Shown piece after piece: positions 32,746 through 40,608 of a stretch of 60,830 bases of DNA. Origin of the DNA: an uncultured Clostridia bacterium (GTDB lineage Bacteria; Bacillota; Clostridia; TANB77; CAG-508); assembly GCA_934140005.1 (NCBI GenBank), contig CAKPBB010000010.1, forward strand, positions 1 to 60,830, written 5' to 3'. A program made the position numbers and the translations under genes. Below the pieces are notes generated by a model. The model was not told the DNA's origin. It saw only the letters and a list, made by a program, of their open reading frames with translations, and ran no database searches. Numbering within the stretch: the first letter of the stretch is position 1; each line of letters begins with the position of its first letter.

Positions 32746-34584
32746 TTATTCAACTGTTACAGATTTAGCTAAATTTCTAGGTTTGTCAACGTCTAAGCCT
32801 TTTTCTTTTGATATATAATAAGCAAATAATTGCAAAGGTACGATTGATAAAATAGGAGAGATAAAAGGCATAATTTTAGGAATTTGAATAACATCATCAA
32901 AAATATGTCCTTCTAAATCTTGATTTGTTACTATAAAAGTTTTTGCTCCTCTAGTAATTACCTCTTGAAGATTACTAATAGATTTTCCTACAAGATTAGG
33001 TACTGTTAAAACTGAAACAACAGTAATACCTTCTTCTATTAAAGCAATAGGACCATGCTTTAATTCACCTGAAGCATAAGCTTCTGAATGAATATAAGAA
33101 ATTTCTTTTAACTTTAGAGACCCTTCCAAAGATACTGCATAATCAACACCTCTGCCAAGGAAGAAAATATCTTTTTCCTTATATACTTTTTGTGCAAATT
33201 CTTTTACTCTTTTTGCACATTTTAAAGTTTCTGTTATTTTTTCTGGTAATTCATAAAGAGCTTCTTTTAAACTTGTAACTTGCATCAAATTTCTCTCTAA
33301 TATTTCAGCAATGTAGATAGTTAATACAGCAAGTAGTGCTATTTGTGAAGTATATGCTTTTGTAGAAGCAACTGCTATTTCTGGACCAGCATGAGTGTAA
33401 ATTGTGTAATCAGCTTCACGAGTGATTGAACTACCAATAACATTTGATATAGCAATAGTTTTTGCACCTTTACTTTTTGAAAGTTTCAATGCTGCGATTG
33501 TATCAGCAGTTTCTCCAGATTGGCTAATAAAAATACATAATGTTTTTTTATTTATGATAGGATTTCTATATCGAAATTCTGAAGCTACATCAACTTCTAC
33601 TGGAATTTCACAAATATTTTCTATCATTGTTTTAGCTACTAGACCGGCATGCATAGCAGTTCCACATGCTACAAGATAAATTTTTTGCAAACTTTCTAAA
33701 TAATTTTTACTAAAATCTAATTCATCAATTTGACATTTTGAATTTTCAGGCAAGTGAGCTAAAATTGTTTCACTAATTGCTTTTGGTTGTTCATAAATCT
33801 CTTTTAACATAAAGTCATCATAGCCTTCTTTTTCTGCAGCTAATGCATTCCAACTAATATTTACAGGTGTTTTATTTAGTGAATTTAGTTCAATATCAAA
33901 AAAATTAATATCATTTCTAGTAAGTAGGGCAAACTCGTTGTCATTTAATAAATAGAAGTCTTTTGTGTATGAAAGAATTGCAGGAATGTCAGAACTAATA
34001 TAACTTTCTTCAATTCCTTTTCCTATAACTAAAGGGCTATCTTTTCTTACAACAATCATTTCATCTTTAAAATAATCAGATATGATTTCAAGAGCATAGC
34101 TTCCTTTTAACATATAGCAGGTGTTTTTAACAGCTCTTAAAAATTTTAATTCATCATCTTTTTTATCATTTGTAAAATTATAATGAATTAAATTAGGAAT
34201 AATTTCTGTATCTGTATCAGAAATAAATGTATAATTGTGACTTTGTAAAAAAGCTTTTAAATCAGCATAATTTTCAATAATTCCATTATGAACAACAGCA
34301 AAATGTTTGCTATTATCTTGATGTGGGTGAGAATTTATGCTAGATGGTTTGCCATGAGTAGCCCATCTAGTATGAGCAATACCAATTGTACCATCTAATT
34401 TATCAATTCCTTCAGTTTTTTCTAAATCAGCAACACGACCTTTATTTTTAATATTTACAATACTATTTTTTTCAATAGTAGCAATTCCAGCAGAGTCATA
34501 GCCTCTGTATTCTAATTTGTAAAGCCCATTAATTAAAATAGGCTCAGCTTTTTTGTTACCAATGTAACCAACAATTCCGCACAT
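32746..34584 (-). CDS. glmS: Glutamine-fructose-6-phosphate aminotransferase
   Basis: Makes glucosamine-6-phosphate from fructose-6-phosphate and glutamine, the entry step to cell-wall amino sugars. 612 residues: catalytic Cys2 at the N-terminus (MCGIVGYIGN), glutaminase motifs RWATHG and HNGIIENY, two SIS domains (GTAMHAGLVAK; SQSGETADT; STKAYTSQ) and C-terminal DKPRNLAKSVTVE. The leader carries a glmS ribozyme, so the product glucosamine-6-phosphate triggers mRNA cleavage. SD AAAAGGAG. Confidence 0.97.
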   Translation of the reverse strand: MCGIVGYIGNKKAEPILINGLYKLEYRGYDSAGIATIEKNSIVNIKNKGRVADLEKTEGIDKLDGTIGIAHTRWATHGKPSSINSHPHQDNSKHFAVVHNGIIENYADLKAFLQSHNYTFISDTDTEIIPNLIHYNFTNDKKDDELKFLRAVKNTCYMLKGSYALEIISDYFKDEMIVVRKDSPLVIGKGIEESYISSDIPAILSYTKDFYLLNDNEFALLTRNDINFFDIELNSLNKTPVNISWNALAAEKEGYDDFMLKEIYEQPKAISETILAHLPENSKCQIDELDFSKNYLESLQKIYLVACGTAMHAGLVAKTMIENICEIPVEVDVASEFRYRNPIINKKTLCIFISQSGETADTIAALKLSKSKGAKTIAISNVIGSSITREADYTIYTHAGPEIAVASTKAYTSQIALLAVLTIYIAEILERNLMQVTSLKEALYELPEKITETLKCAKRVKEFAQKVYKEKDIFFLGRGVDYAVSLEGSLKLKEISYIHSEAYASGELKHGPIALIEEGITVVSVLTVPNLVGKSISNLQEVITRGAKTFIVTNQDLEGHIFDDVIQIPKIMPFISPILSIVPLQLFAYYISKEKGLDVDKPRNLAKSVTVE

Positions 34585-34621
34585 AATATAAATCTCCTTT
34601 TAAATTATTATGTGTAAGAAT

Positions 34622-34764
34622 TACTTATATATACTCTGTTACAGCTTTGCAACTGCTTTTTATATATATATTTGGTAGTAATATACCACTAGAGCATCCG
34701 CCGAATCTTTCGATAACTCTAGACCTCGTCAGCATAAATAAAAATTAAATATGCCCTGGCGCTT
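34622..34764 (-). ncRNA. glmS ribozyme: glmS ribozyme (glucosamine-6-phosphate riboswitch)
   Basis: Reverse strand: AAGCGCCAGGGC starts at 34764, then GCTGACGAGG, TATCGAAAGATTCGGCGGATG and a 3' helix ending near 34622. The first 20 bases of the core, TATCGAAAGATTCGGCGGAT, and GCGCC at the cleavage site (before G34762) are diagnostic. Glucosamine-6-phosphate acts as the coenzyme for self-cleavage, which leads to mRNA decay, in Firmicutes by RNase J. Confidence 0.95.
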
Positions 34765-34791
34765 ATCTTATATTCATCTTACACTTTCTAT

Positions 34792-34820
34792 ATAATATGC
34801 AAAAAGTATCTAAGTGTCAA
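34792..34820 (-). promoter_or_regulatory. Promoter of glmS
   Basis: Reverse strand: TTGACA (34820-34815), 17-bp spacer, TATTAT (34797-34792), about 25 bp upstream of the ribozyme. Confidence 0.8.
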
Positions 34821-34964
34821 ATGAATTTTTTGTGAACTATTTGTGAAGAGAAAATAGTTTACAAATTAATCACAAGTATGAAAACTGAATGATTGACATA
34901 ATTCTGAAAGCATATTATAATATCAATTGTTAATGTAGTAGATAAATTTGAGGAATTAGAGATA

Positions 34965-36749
34965 ATGTTTAATATAGAAGAGGAACTAAAAAAATTACCA
35001 GTACAACCTGGTGTTTATATAATGAGAGATAAAGATGATACTGTTATTTATGTTGGAAAAGCAGTAGTCTTAAGAAATAGAGTGCGTCAATATTTTAGAA
35101 AAAATAATAAAACAGCTAGAATTGAAAAAATGGTTTCTTTAATAGACCACTTTGAATATATAGTTGTTGGAAGTGAAGATGAAGCACTTATTTTAGAGTG
35201 CAATTTAATCAAAAAATATAGACCAAGATTTAATGTGTTATTAAAAGATGATAAAACATATCCATATATAAGAATTGATGTGAAATCGGATTATCCAACA
35301 GTTACAATGACAAGAAAAATTATAAATGATGGTGCAAAATATTTTGGACCATATCCAAGTGTTGGAAGTGCAAAAGAAACAATAGCTTTTATAAAAGAAA
35401 AATTTCAAATAAGACAATGTAAAAATTATAGAAATAAAGATAGAGCTTGTTTGAATTATCATATAAAAAAATGCTTAGCACCTTGTATGGGATATGTTAG
35501 AGTAGAAGATTATAAAAAACAGATTGATCAAATTATAATGCTTTTAGATGGAAAGATAGATAGTATAAAAAAAGAATTACAAAAAGAGATGATGCAATAT
35601 GCTGAAAAGCAAGAATATGAAAAAGCTGCTGAAGTAAGAGATAGAATTACAGCAATAGAAAGAGTAGTTGAAAAGCAAAAGGTATCAAATATATCTGAAA
35701 ATAACATTGATGTAATAGGTTTATATAAAAATGATGTTTCTGTTTGTATAGAAATATTTTTTGTTCGTGGAAGTAAAATGATAGGAAGAGAACATTATTT
35801 CTTTTCTGAATTAAAGGATATGGAAGAAAGTGAAATTATTTCTGGATTCATAAAACAATACTATATGGATAAAAAAGATTTACCAAACAAAATAATGTTA
35901 AGATATGATTTGGAAGATAAGAGTGCTATTGAAAATTGGCTTGCTACAATGGCTGGAAGAAAAGTGGAATTAAAGAGTCCACAAAAGGGAGAAAAGCTAA
36001 GATTTGTTGAAATGGCTGAAATGAATAGTAAGATTACATTAGAAAATAAAATGAAAGATAAAACAGAAATTTTAACAGAATTAAGAGATGTATTAGAACT
36101 AGACTCAATGCCTACAAAGATAGAAAGTTTTGATATTTCAAATATTGCAGGAACTTTTATTGTTGCTGGAATGTGTGTAGCTATAAATGGTGAGATAAAA
36201 AGAAATATGTCTAGAAGATTTAAAATTAAAACTGTTTTAGGACAAGATGACCCAAGATGTATGCAAGAAGTTGTTTCAAGAAGAATAAAACATTCATTAG
36301 AGAATCCAAAAGGTGGATTTGGAACTTTACCAGATTTAATTTTAGCTGATGGTGGTATTACTCAAATTAGAGCCATAAAAAATGCTCTTGAAGAAAATAA
36401 TGTTGAGATTCCAGTATTTGGTATGGTAAAAGATGATCATCACTCAACAAGAGCTTTAATAAATGAAGAAAAAGATGAATTTGAAATTTCAGAGAATTTG
36501 TTTAATTTCATAACAAATTTTCAAAATGAAGTTCACAATACAGCAATTGAGTATCATAGAAAAGTTAGAGATAAAGAAATGACTAAATCTAAATTAGACT
36601 ATATAGAAGGTATTGGAGATAAAAAAAGAACAGCATTGTTAAAGCAATTTGGTAGTGTTGCAAAAATAAAAGAAGCTTCAATAGAGGAAATTATGCAAGT
36701 AAAAGGAATAAGTGAAGCATTAGCTAAAAAGATAAAAGAAGAATTATAG
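34965..36749 (+). CDS. uvrC: UvrABC excinuclease subunit C
   Basis: Makes both incisions in nucleotide excision repair. 594 residues: GIY-YIG nuclease (PVQPGVYIMRDKDD, VIYVGKA; 12-34), Cys-rich loop RACLNYHIKKCLAPCMGY, UvrB-interacting UVR motif (about 200-235), RNase H-like endonuclease (SFDISNIAGTFIVAGM, ILADGGITQI) and a C-terminal helix-hairpin-helix (IEGIGDKKRTALLKQFGS, VKGISEALAKKI). SD GAGGAA. Divergent from glmS. Confidence 0.96.
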   Translation: MFNIEEELKKLPVQPGVYIMRDKDDTVIYVGKAVVLRNRVRQYFRKNNKTARIEKMVSLIDHFEYIVVGSEDEALILECNLIKKYRPRFNVLLKDDKTYPYIRIDVKSDYPTVTMTRKIINDGAKYFGPYPSVGSAKETIAFIKEKFQIRQCKNYRNKDRACLNYHIKKCLAPCMGYVRVEDYKKQIDQIIMLLDGKIDSIKKELQKEMMQYAEKQEYEKAAEVRDRITAIERVVEKQKVSNISENNIDVIGLYKNDVSVCIEIFFVRGSKMIGREHYFFSELKDMEESEIISGFIKQYYMDKKDLPNKIMLRYDLEDKSAIENWLATMAGRKVELKSPQKGEKLRFVEMAEMNSKITLENKMKDKTEILTELRDVLELDSMPTKIESFDISNIAGTFIVAGMCVAINGEIKRNMSRRFKIKTVLGQDDPRCMQEVVSRRIKHSLENPKGGFGTLPDLILADGGITQIRAIKNALEENNVEIPVFGMVKDDHHSTRALINEEKDEFEISENLFNFITNFQNEVHNTAIEYHRKVRDKEMTKSKLDYIEGIGDKKRTALLKQFGSVAKIKEASIEEIMQVKGISEALAKKIKEEL

Positions 36750-36897
36750 AATTTAATATATTTTGGCAAGTAAACACGAAAAAAGTAATACGAAAAAATC
36801 TTTGAAAACACATAAAAAATAAAATTACGCATATATATTATAAATTGGAAAAATATATTATATAGTTTTCTGTTATAGTATGGAAGGAATTGATTTT

Positions 36898-37005
36898 ATG
36901 GGAAAAAAGATTTTTTTTAGAATTTTAATTTTAATAACAATAATAAGTTTTGCTTTTTTAAGTATTTTGTTATATAATTTTATACAAATATTGTATACAT
37001 TATAG
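36898..37005 (+). CDS. Small hydrophobic protein upstream of ispH
   Basis: 35 codons: a basic start MGKKIFFR followed by one membrane helix (ILILITIISFAFLSILLYNF). SD GGAAGGAA 8 nt before the ATG. The stop is 15 bp from the ispH start, so the two are probably co-transcribed. No known family; a plausible single-pass membrane micro-protein. Confidence 0.55.
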   Translation: MGKKIFFRILILITIISFAFLSILLYNFIQILYTL

Positions 37006-37020
37006 AAAAGGGAGAATGTT

Positions 37021-37878
37021 TTGGAACTAGTAATTGGAAAATATGCTGGAATGTGTGAAGGTGTAAGTTACTCTGTACAAAGAGCAAAAGCGATAGTTAA
37101 AGAAAATGAAAAAGTATATTGTTTAGGTGAGCTTGTGCATAATAGACAAGTTGTTGAAGACTTGGAAAAAGATGGTATGATTACTGTAAACGATATAAAG
37201 GAAATTCCAAATGATTCTAAAGTTATTTTTAGAACACATGGTGAACCAAAAGAAATTTATGATAGAGCATATCGAAAAGGCTTAGAAGTATACGACTTAA
37301 CTTGTGGTAATGTACAAGCTATACATATAAAAGTAGAAAAAGAAAAGAAAAAGAGTTTTATTATTATAATTGGAAATGCAAATCATCCAGAAGTTATTGG
37401 TATCAAAGGATTTGCTGGAGAAAATAGTTATGTTATAGATGATGAAGATGAGATTTTAGATGCATATATGGAATATGAAAAAACAAAATTAGGATATGTA
37501 TATGTTGTAGGACAGACAACTTTTTCTTCAAAAAAATTTGATAAACTTTCAGATGAAATAAGAGAAAATTTTGCAGAAACAATTGTAATGGTTGATAAAA
37601 CTATTTGTAGTGCAACTGATAAAAGACAAGATGAAGTTAGAGAAATTGCAAGTAAAGTAGACAGTATGGTTATAATTGGTGGAAAAAATAGTTCTAATAC
37701 TCAAAAATTAGTTGAAATTTCTAAAACACTTTGTCCAAAAGTATTTTTTATACAAACAAGAAAAGATTTAAAGAAAATGGATTTTGTAAATGATGAAAGA
37801 GTTGGAATAATGGCAGGTGCATCAACTCCTAAAGAAGCTGTTGATGATGTTATAGATTTTTTTCAAAAGATATCATAA
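37021..37878 (+). CDS. ispH: 4-hydroxy-3-methylbut-2-enyl diphosphate reductase
   Basis: Final enzyme of the MEP isoprenoid pathway; reduces HMBPP to IPP and DMAPP with a [4Fe-4S] cluster. 285 residues with the three cluster cysteines: GMCEGV (Cys12), DLTCGNVQ and KTICSATDKRQDEV; also FRTHGEP and NANHPEVIGI. Start is TTG at 37021 with SD AAGGGAG. It lacks the fused S1 domain found in some Clostridia. A small membrane protein gene precedes it. Confidence 0.95.
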   Translation: MELVIGKYAGMCEGVSYSVQRAKAIVKENEKVYCLGELVHNRQVVEDLEKDGMITVNDIKEIPNDSKVIFRTHGEPKEIYDRAYRKGLEVYDLTCGNVQAIHIKVEKEKKKSFIIIIGNANHPEVIGIKGFAGENSYVIDDEDEILDAYMEYEKTKLGYVYVVGQTTFSSKKFDKLSDEIRENFAETIVMVDKTICSATDKRQDEVREIASKVDSMVIIGGKNSSNTQKLVEISKTLCPKVFFIQTRKDLKKMDFVNDERVGIMAGASTPKEAVDDVIDFFQKIS

Positions 37879-37935
37879 TAAAGTAAAGAATTACTAATGA
37901 ACAATATTAGATTATAAATGTAGAAGAGGAAAAAT

Positions 37936-38796
37936 ATGAATATAGCAAGTAATTGGAAAGATTATGAAATTTTAGATATGGCAGATGGCGAAAAACTAGA
38001 AAGATGGAATAATATTTATTTAGTAAGACCAGATCCACAAATAATATGGAAAGAAAAATCATATCCAGAAAAGTGGAAACTAGCCTATGCAAGATATAAT
38101 AGAAGTAATACAGGTGGTGGAAATTGGCAAAGATATAAAAAAATACCAGATGTATGGCAAGTAAAATATAAAGATTTAACTTTTAATATTAAGCCAATGG
38201 GATTTAAGCATACAGGACTTTTCCCAGAACAAGCTGTAAATTGGGACTGGATGATAAGTAAAATAAAAAATGCTAATAGACCAATAAAGGTATTAAATTT
38301 ATTTGCATATACAGGTGGTGCAACTGTTGCTTGTAGTTATGCAGGTGCTTCTGTTTGCCATGTTGATAGTTCAAAAGGTATGGTTACTTGGGCAAAAGAA
38401 AATATAACATCTTCTGGGTTAGCTGATAGACCAGTTAGATATATTATTGATGATGTTACAAAGTTTGTTCAAAGAGAGATTAGAAGAGGAAATAAATATG
38501 ATGCTATTATAATGGACCCTCCATCTTATGGTAGAGGAAAAAATGGTGAAGTATGGCAATTTGAAAATAATATAGCTGATTTAGTTGAACTATGTTCACA
38601 AGTTTTATCAGATAAGCCATTATTTTTCTTGATAAACTCATATACAACTGGTATATCTTCAAAAGTTTTGGAAAATATTTTAACTTTAAAATTACATAAA
38701 AGAAATGGAAAACTATCTTCTGGCGAAATAGGACTTCCAATGAAAGATTCAAATTTAATATTACCTTGTGGAATTTATGGAAGATGGGAAGAGTAG
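37936..38796 (+). CDS. Class I SAM-dependent methyltransferase (RlmI-like rRNA methylase)
   Basis: 286 residues. SAM-binding motif I VLNLFAYTGGATVACSYAGA, acidic loop CHVDSSKGMVTWAKEN, motif IV MDPPSYGRGKNGE. Resembles the catalytic domain of RlmI/RlmK-type rRNA methyltransferases but lacks the N-terminal PUA domain. The GFKHTGLFPEQAVNWDWM element before the Rossmann fold is typical of this subgroup. Target base unknown. Only 4 bp separate it from the RluA-type gene, so both probably modify RNA. SD AGAGGAA. Confidence 0.85.
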   Translation: MNIASNWKDYEILDMADGEKLERWNNIYLVRPDPQIIWKEKSYPEKWKLAYARYNRSNTGGGNWQRYKKIPDVWQVKYKDLTFNIKPMGFKHTGLFPEQAVNWDWMISKIKNANRPIKVLNLFAYTGGATVACSYAGASVCHVDSSKGMVTWAKENITSSGLADRPVRYIIDDVTKFVQREIRRGNKYDAIIMDPPSYGRGKNGEVWQFENNIADLVELCSQVLSDKPLFFLINSYTTGISSKVLENILTLKLHKRNGKLSSGEIGLPMKDSNLILPCGIYGRWEE

Positions 38797-38800
38797 TCAA

Positions 38801-39496
38801 ATGAACTTAAAAGTAATTTATGAAGATAATCATATAATAGTTGTAGAAAAGCCAGTAAATATACCATCACAAGGTGATAAAACTGGTGATGAAGATATGC
38901 TTACAATTATTAAGCAATATATAAAAGAAAAATATAATAAACCAGGAGAGGTATATTTAGGACTAGTACATAGATTAGATAGACCAACTGGCGGAGTAAT
39001 GGTGTTTGCCAAAACTTCTAAAGCTGCATCAAGGCTTAGTGAACAAGTTCGAAATAAAGAATTTGAAAAACAATATTTATGTATTGTAGATGGAAAAATG
39101 GAAAATGAAAAAGGTACATTTAAAGATTTTTTATTAAAAAATGAAAGAACAAATACAAGTAGAGTTATAGATATAAACAATGCTAAATCAAAAGAGGTAA
39201 GAAATGCTAAGGAAGCAATTTTAGATTACGAAGTTGTAAAATATAATGAAGAAATAAATCTATCAGTTGTAAAAGTATTACTTCATACAGGTAGACATCA
39301 TCAAATAAGAGTACAATTTGCTTCTAGAAATCACAGTTTATATGGTGACCAAAAGTATGGTACTAGAGGTAGAGGAAAACAGTTAGCTTTATGGGCATAT
39401 TCATTGAGTTTTAACCATCCAACTACAAAGAAAAGATTGTGTTTTGAAGATTATCCAGAAAAGATAGGAAGTTGGAAGATTTTGGAAGAAGAGTAG
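38801..39496 (+). CDS. RluA family pseudouridine synthase
   Basis: 231 residues. Catalytic motif GLVHRLDRPTGGVMVFAKT (active Asp), IIVVEKP near the N-terminus, and VLLHTGRHHQIRVQFASRNH and LYGDQKYG at the C-terminal side. It isomerises uridine in rRNA or tRNA; the exact position cannot be assigned. No S4 domain is present. Starts 4 bp after the methyltransferase stop. Confidence 0.92.
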   Translation: MNLKVIYEDNHIIVVEKPVNIPSQGDKTGDEDMLTIIKQYIKEKYNKPGEVYLGLVHRLDRPTGGVMVFAKTSKAASRLSEQVRNKEFEKQYLCIVDGKMENEKGTFKDFLLKNERTNTSRVIDINNAKSKEVRNAKEAILDYEVVKYNEEINLSVVKVLLHTGRHHQIRVQFASRNHSLYGDQKYGTRGRGKQLALWAYSLSFNHPTTKKRLCFEDYPEKIGSWKILEEE

Positions 39497-39527
39497 AGCA
39501 AATATGCACGACAAGGAGGTATTAAAT

Positions 39528-39626
39528 TTGCCTAGTTTATTAGAAATTATACCACTATACTATATGAAAATTATTTCAAAGTGGAAAGAATTTTATGGAG
39601 ATGATAATATAAAATTCTATTGCTAA
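39528..39626 (+). CDS. Small ORF with a strong SD between rluA-type gene and pdaA
   Basis: A TTG at 39528 follows a perfect AAGGAGG by 8 nt and opens 32 codons (PSLLEIIPLYYMKIISKWKE then FYGDDNIKFYC). An in-frame ATG at 39504 lies before the SD. Short amphipathic protein with no known family. The strong SD makes translation plausible, but there is no other support. Confidence 0.4.
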   Translation: MPSLLEIIPLYYMKIISKWKEFYGDDNIKFYC

Positions 39627-39686
39627 TGGTATAAATATTTTGCTTTCTCATACAATGAATTATAATTTATTGGAGGGAGCAAATAT

Positions 39687-40469
39687 ATGAAAGATAAAAT
39701 GAAAAGATATATTTTCGTTTTTAGTTTACTGATTGTTAGTATAGCACAGTTTACTTTTGCTAGTCAGAATGGAGAACTAAGTAATGAAATTTTGGCATGG
39801 GGATTTAGAAGAGGCGAAAATCATACTCAACCAGTATTAGATAGTAAGAGTTTAAAAGTTATAGAAAAATATAATGGGATAGCAATGGGAAATGCAAATG
39901 AGAAGTATGTATATTTAACTTTTGATTCTGGGTATGAGGCAGGATATACTGAGAAAATTTTAAATACACTTGCAGAAAATAATGTTACTGCTGCTTTTTT
40001 TATAACTGGACATTATTTAAACACTGCTGAAGATTTGGTAAAGAAAATGATTGAAGGTGGAAATATAGTCGGAAACCATACTGTAAATCATAAATGTTTA
40101 CCAAATTTAAGTGATGAGCAAATAAAAGATGAAATTATGAAATTACATAATGCTGTATATGAAAAAACGGGTTATGAAATGAAATTTTTCAGACCACCAA
40201 AGGGTGAATTTAGTGAAAGAACAACAGAATATATAAAAACACTTGGATATACAAGTGTGCTTTGGTCATCTGCTTATGATGATTGGGACAAAAATAAGCA
40301 AGGTAGAGAAGAGTACGGAAAGAAGAAAGTATTAGATAATTTGCATAATGGTGCTGTAATTTTATTGCATTCAACATCAAAAGATAATAGTGTAATACTT
40401 GGAGATTTAATAAAAGAAATAAAAGCACAAGGTTATGAAATTAGAAGTTTAAATGATTTTGTAAGATGA
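39687..40469 (+). CDS. pdaA: Delta-lactam-biosynthetic de-N-acetylase PdaA
   Basis: Polysaccharide deacetylase that helps make muramic-delta-lactam in spore cortex peptidoglycan, needed for germination. 260 residues: signal peptide (about 1-25, IFVFSLLIVSIAQFTFA), then the NodB domain with YLTFDSGYEAGYTEKIL (PdaA-type TFDxGYE), HTVNHKCLPNLS, FFRPPKGEFSERT, LWSSAYDDWDKN and GAVILLHSTSKDN. SD GGAGGGAG. Usually sigma-G controlled; no certain promoter seen. Confidence 0.92.
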   Translation: MKDKMKRYIFVFSLLIVSIAQFTFASQNGELSNEILAWGFRRGENHTQPVLDSKSLKVIEKYNGIAMGNANEKYVYLTFDSGYEAGYTEKILNTLAENNVTAAFFITGHYLNTAEDLVKKMIEGGNIVGNHTVNHKCLPNLSDEQIKDEIMKLHNAVYEKTGYEMKFFRPPKGEFSERTTEYIKTLGYTSVLWSSAYDDWDKNKQGREEYGKKKVLDNLHNGAVILLHSTSKDNSVILGDLIKEIKAQGYEIRSLNDFVR

Positions 40470-40533
40470 AAATTTAAGAATGAAGCTGTATTGCACAGTT
40501 TTCATTCTTTTTTGTATCCATATACTTTACAAA

Positions 40534-40556
40534 ACACTTTACAAGTGTGATATAAT
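40534..40556 (+). promoter_or_regulatory. clpB promoter with a palindromic operator candidate
   Basis: Extended -10 TGATATAAT (TATAAT at 40551-40556) has the palindrome ACACTTTACAAGTGT (40534-40548) directly upstream. It matches neither the CtsR direct repeat nor CIRCE, so a different heat-shock regulator or none may act. Confidence 0.5.
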
Positions 40557-40608
40557 AAATATGCTAAAAAATATCAACATAAGAAAAGCAAGAAAGGAAT
40601 GATTGTAT

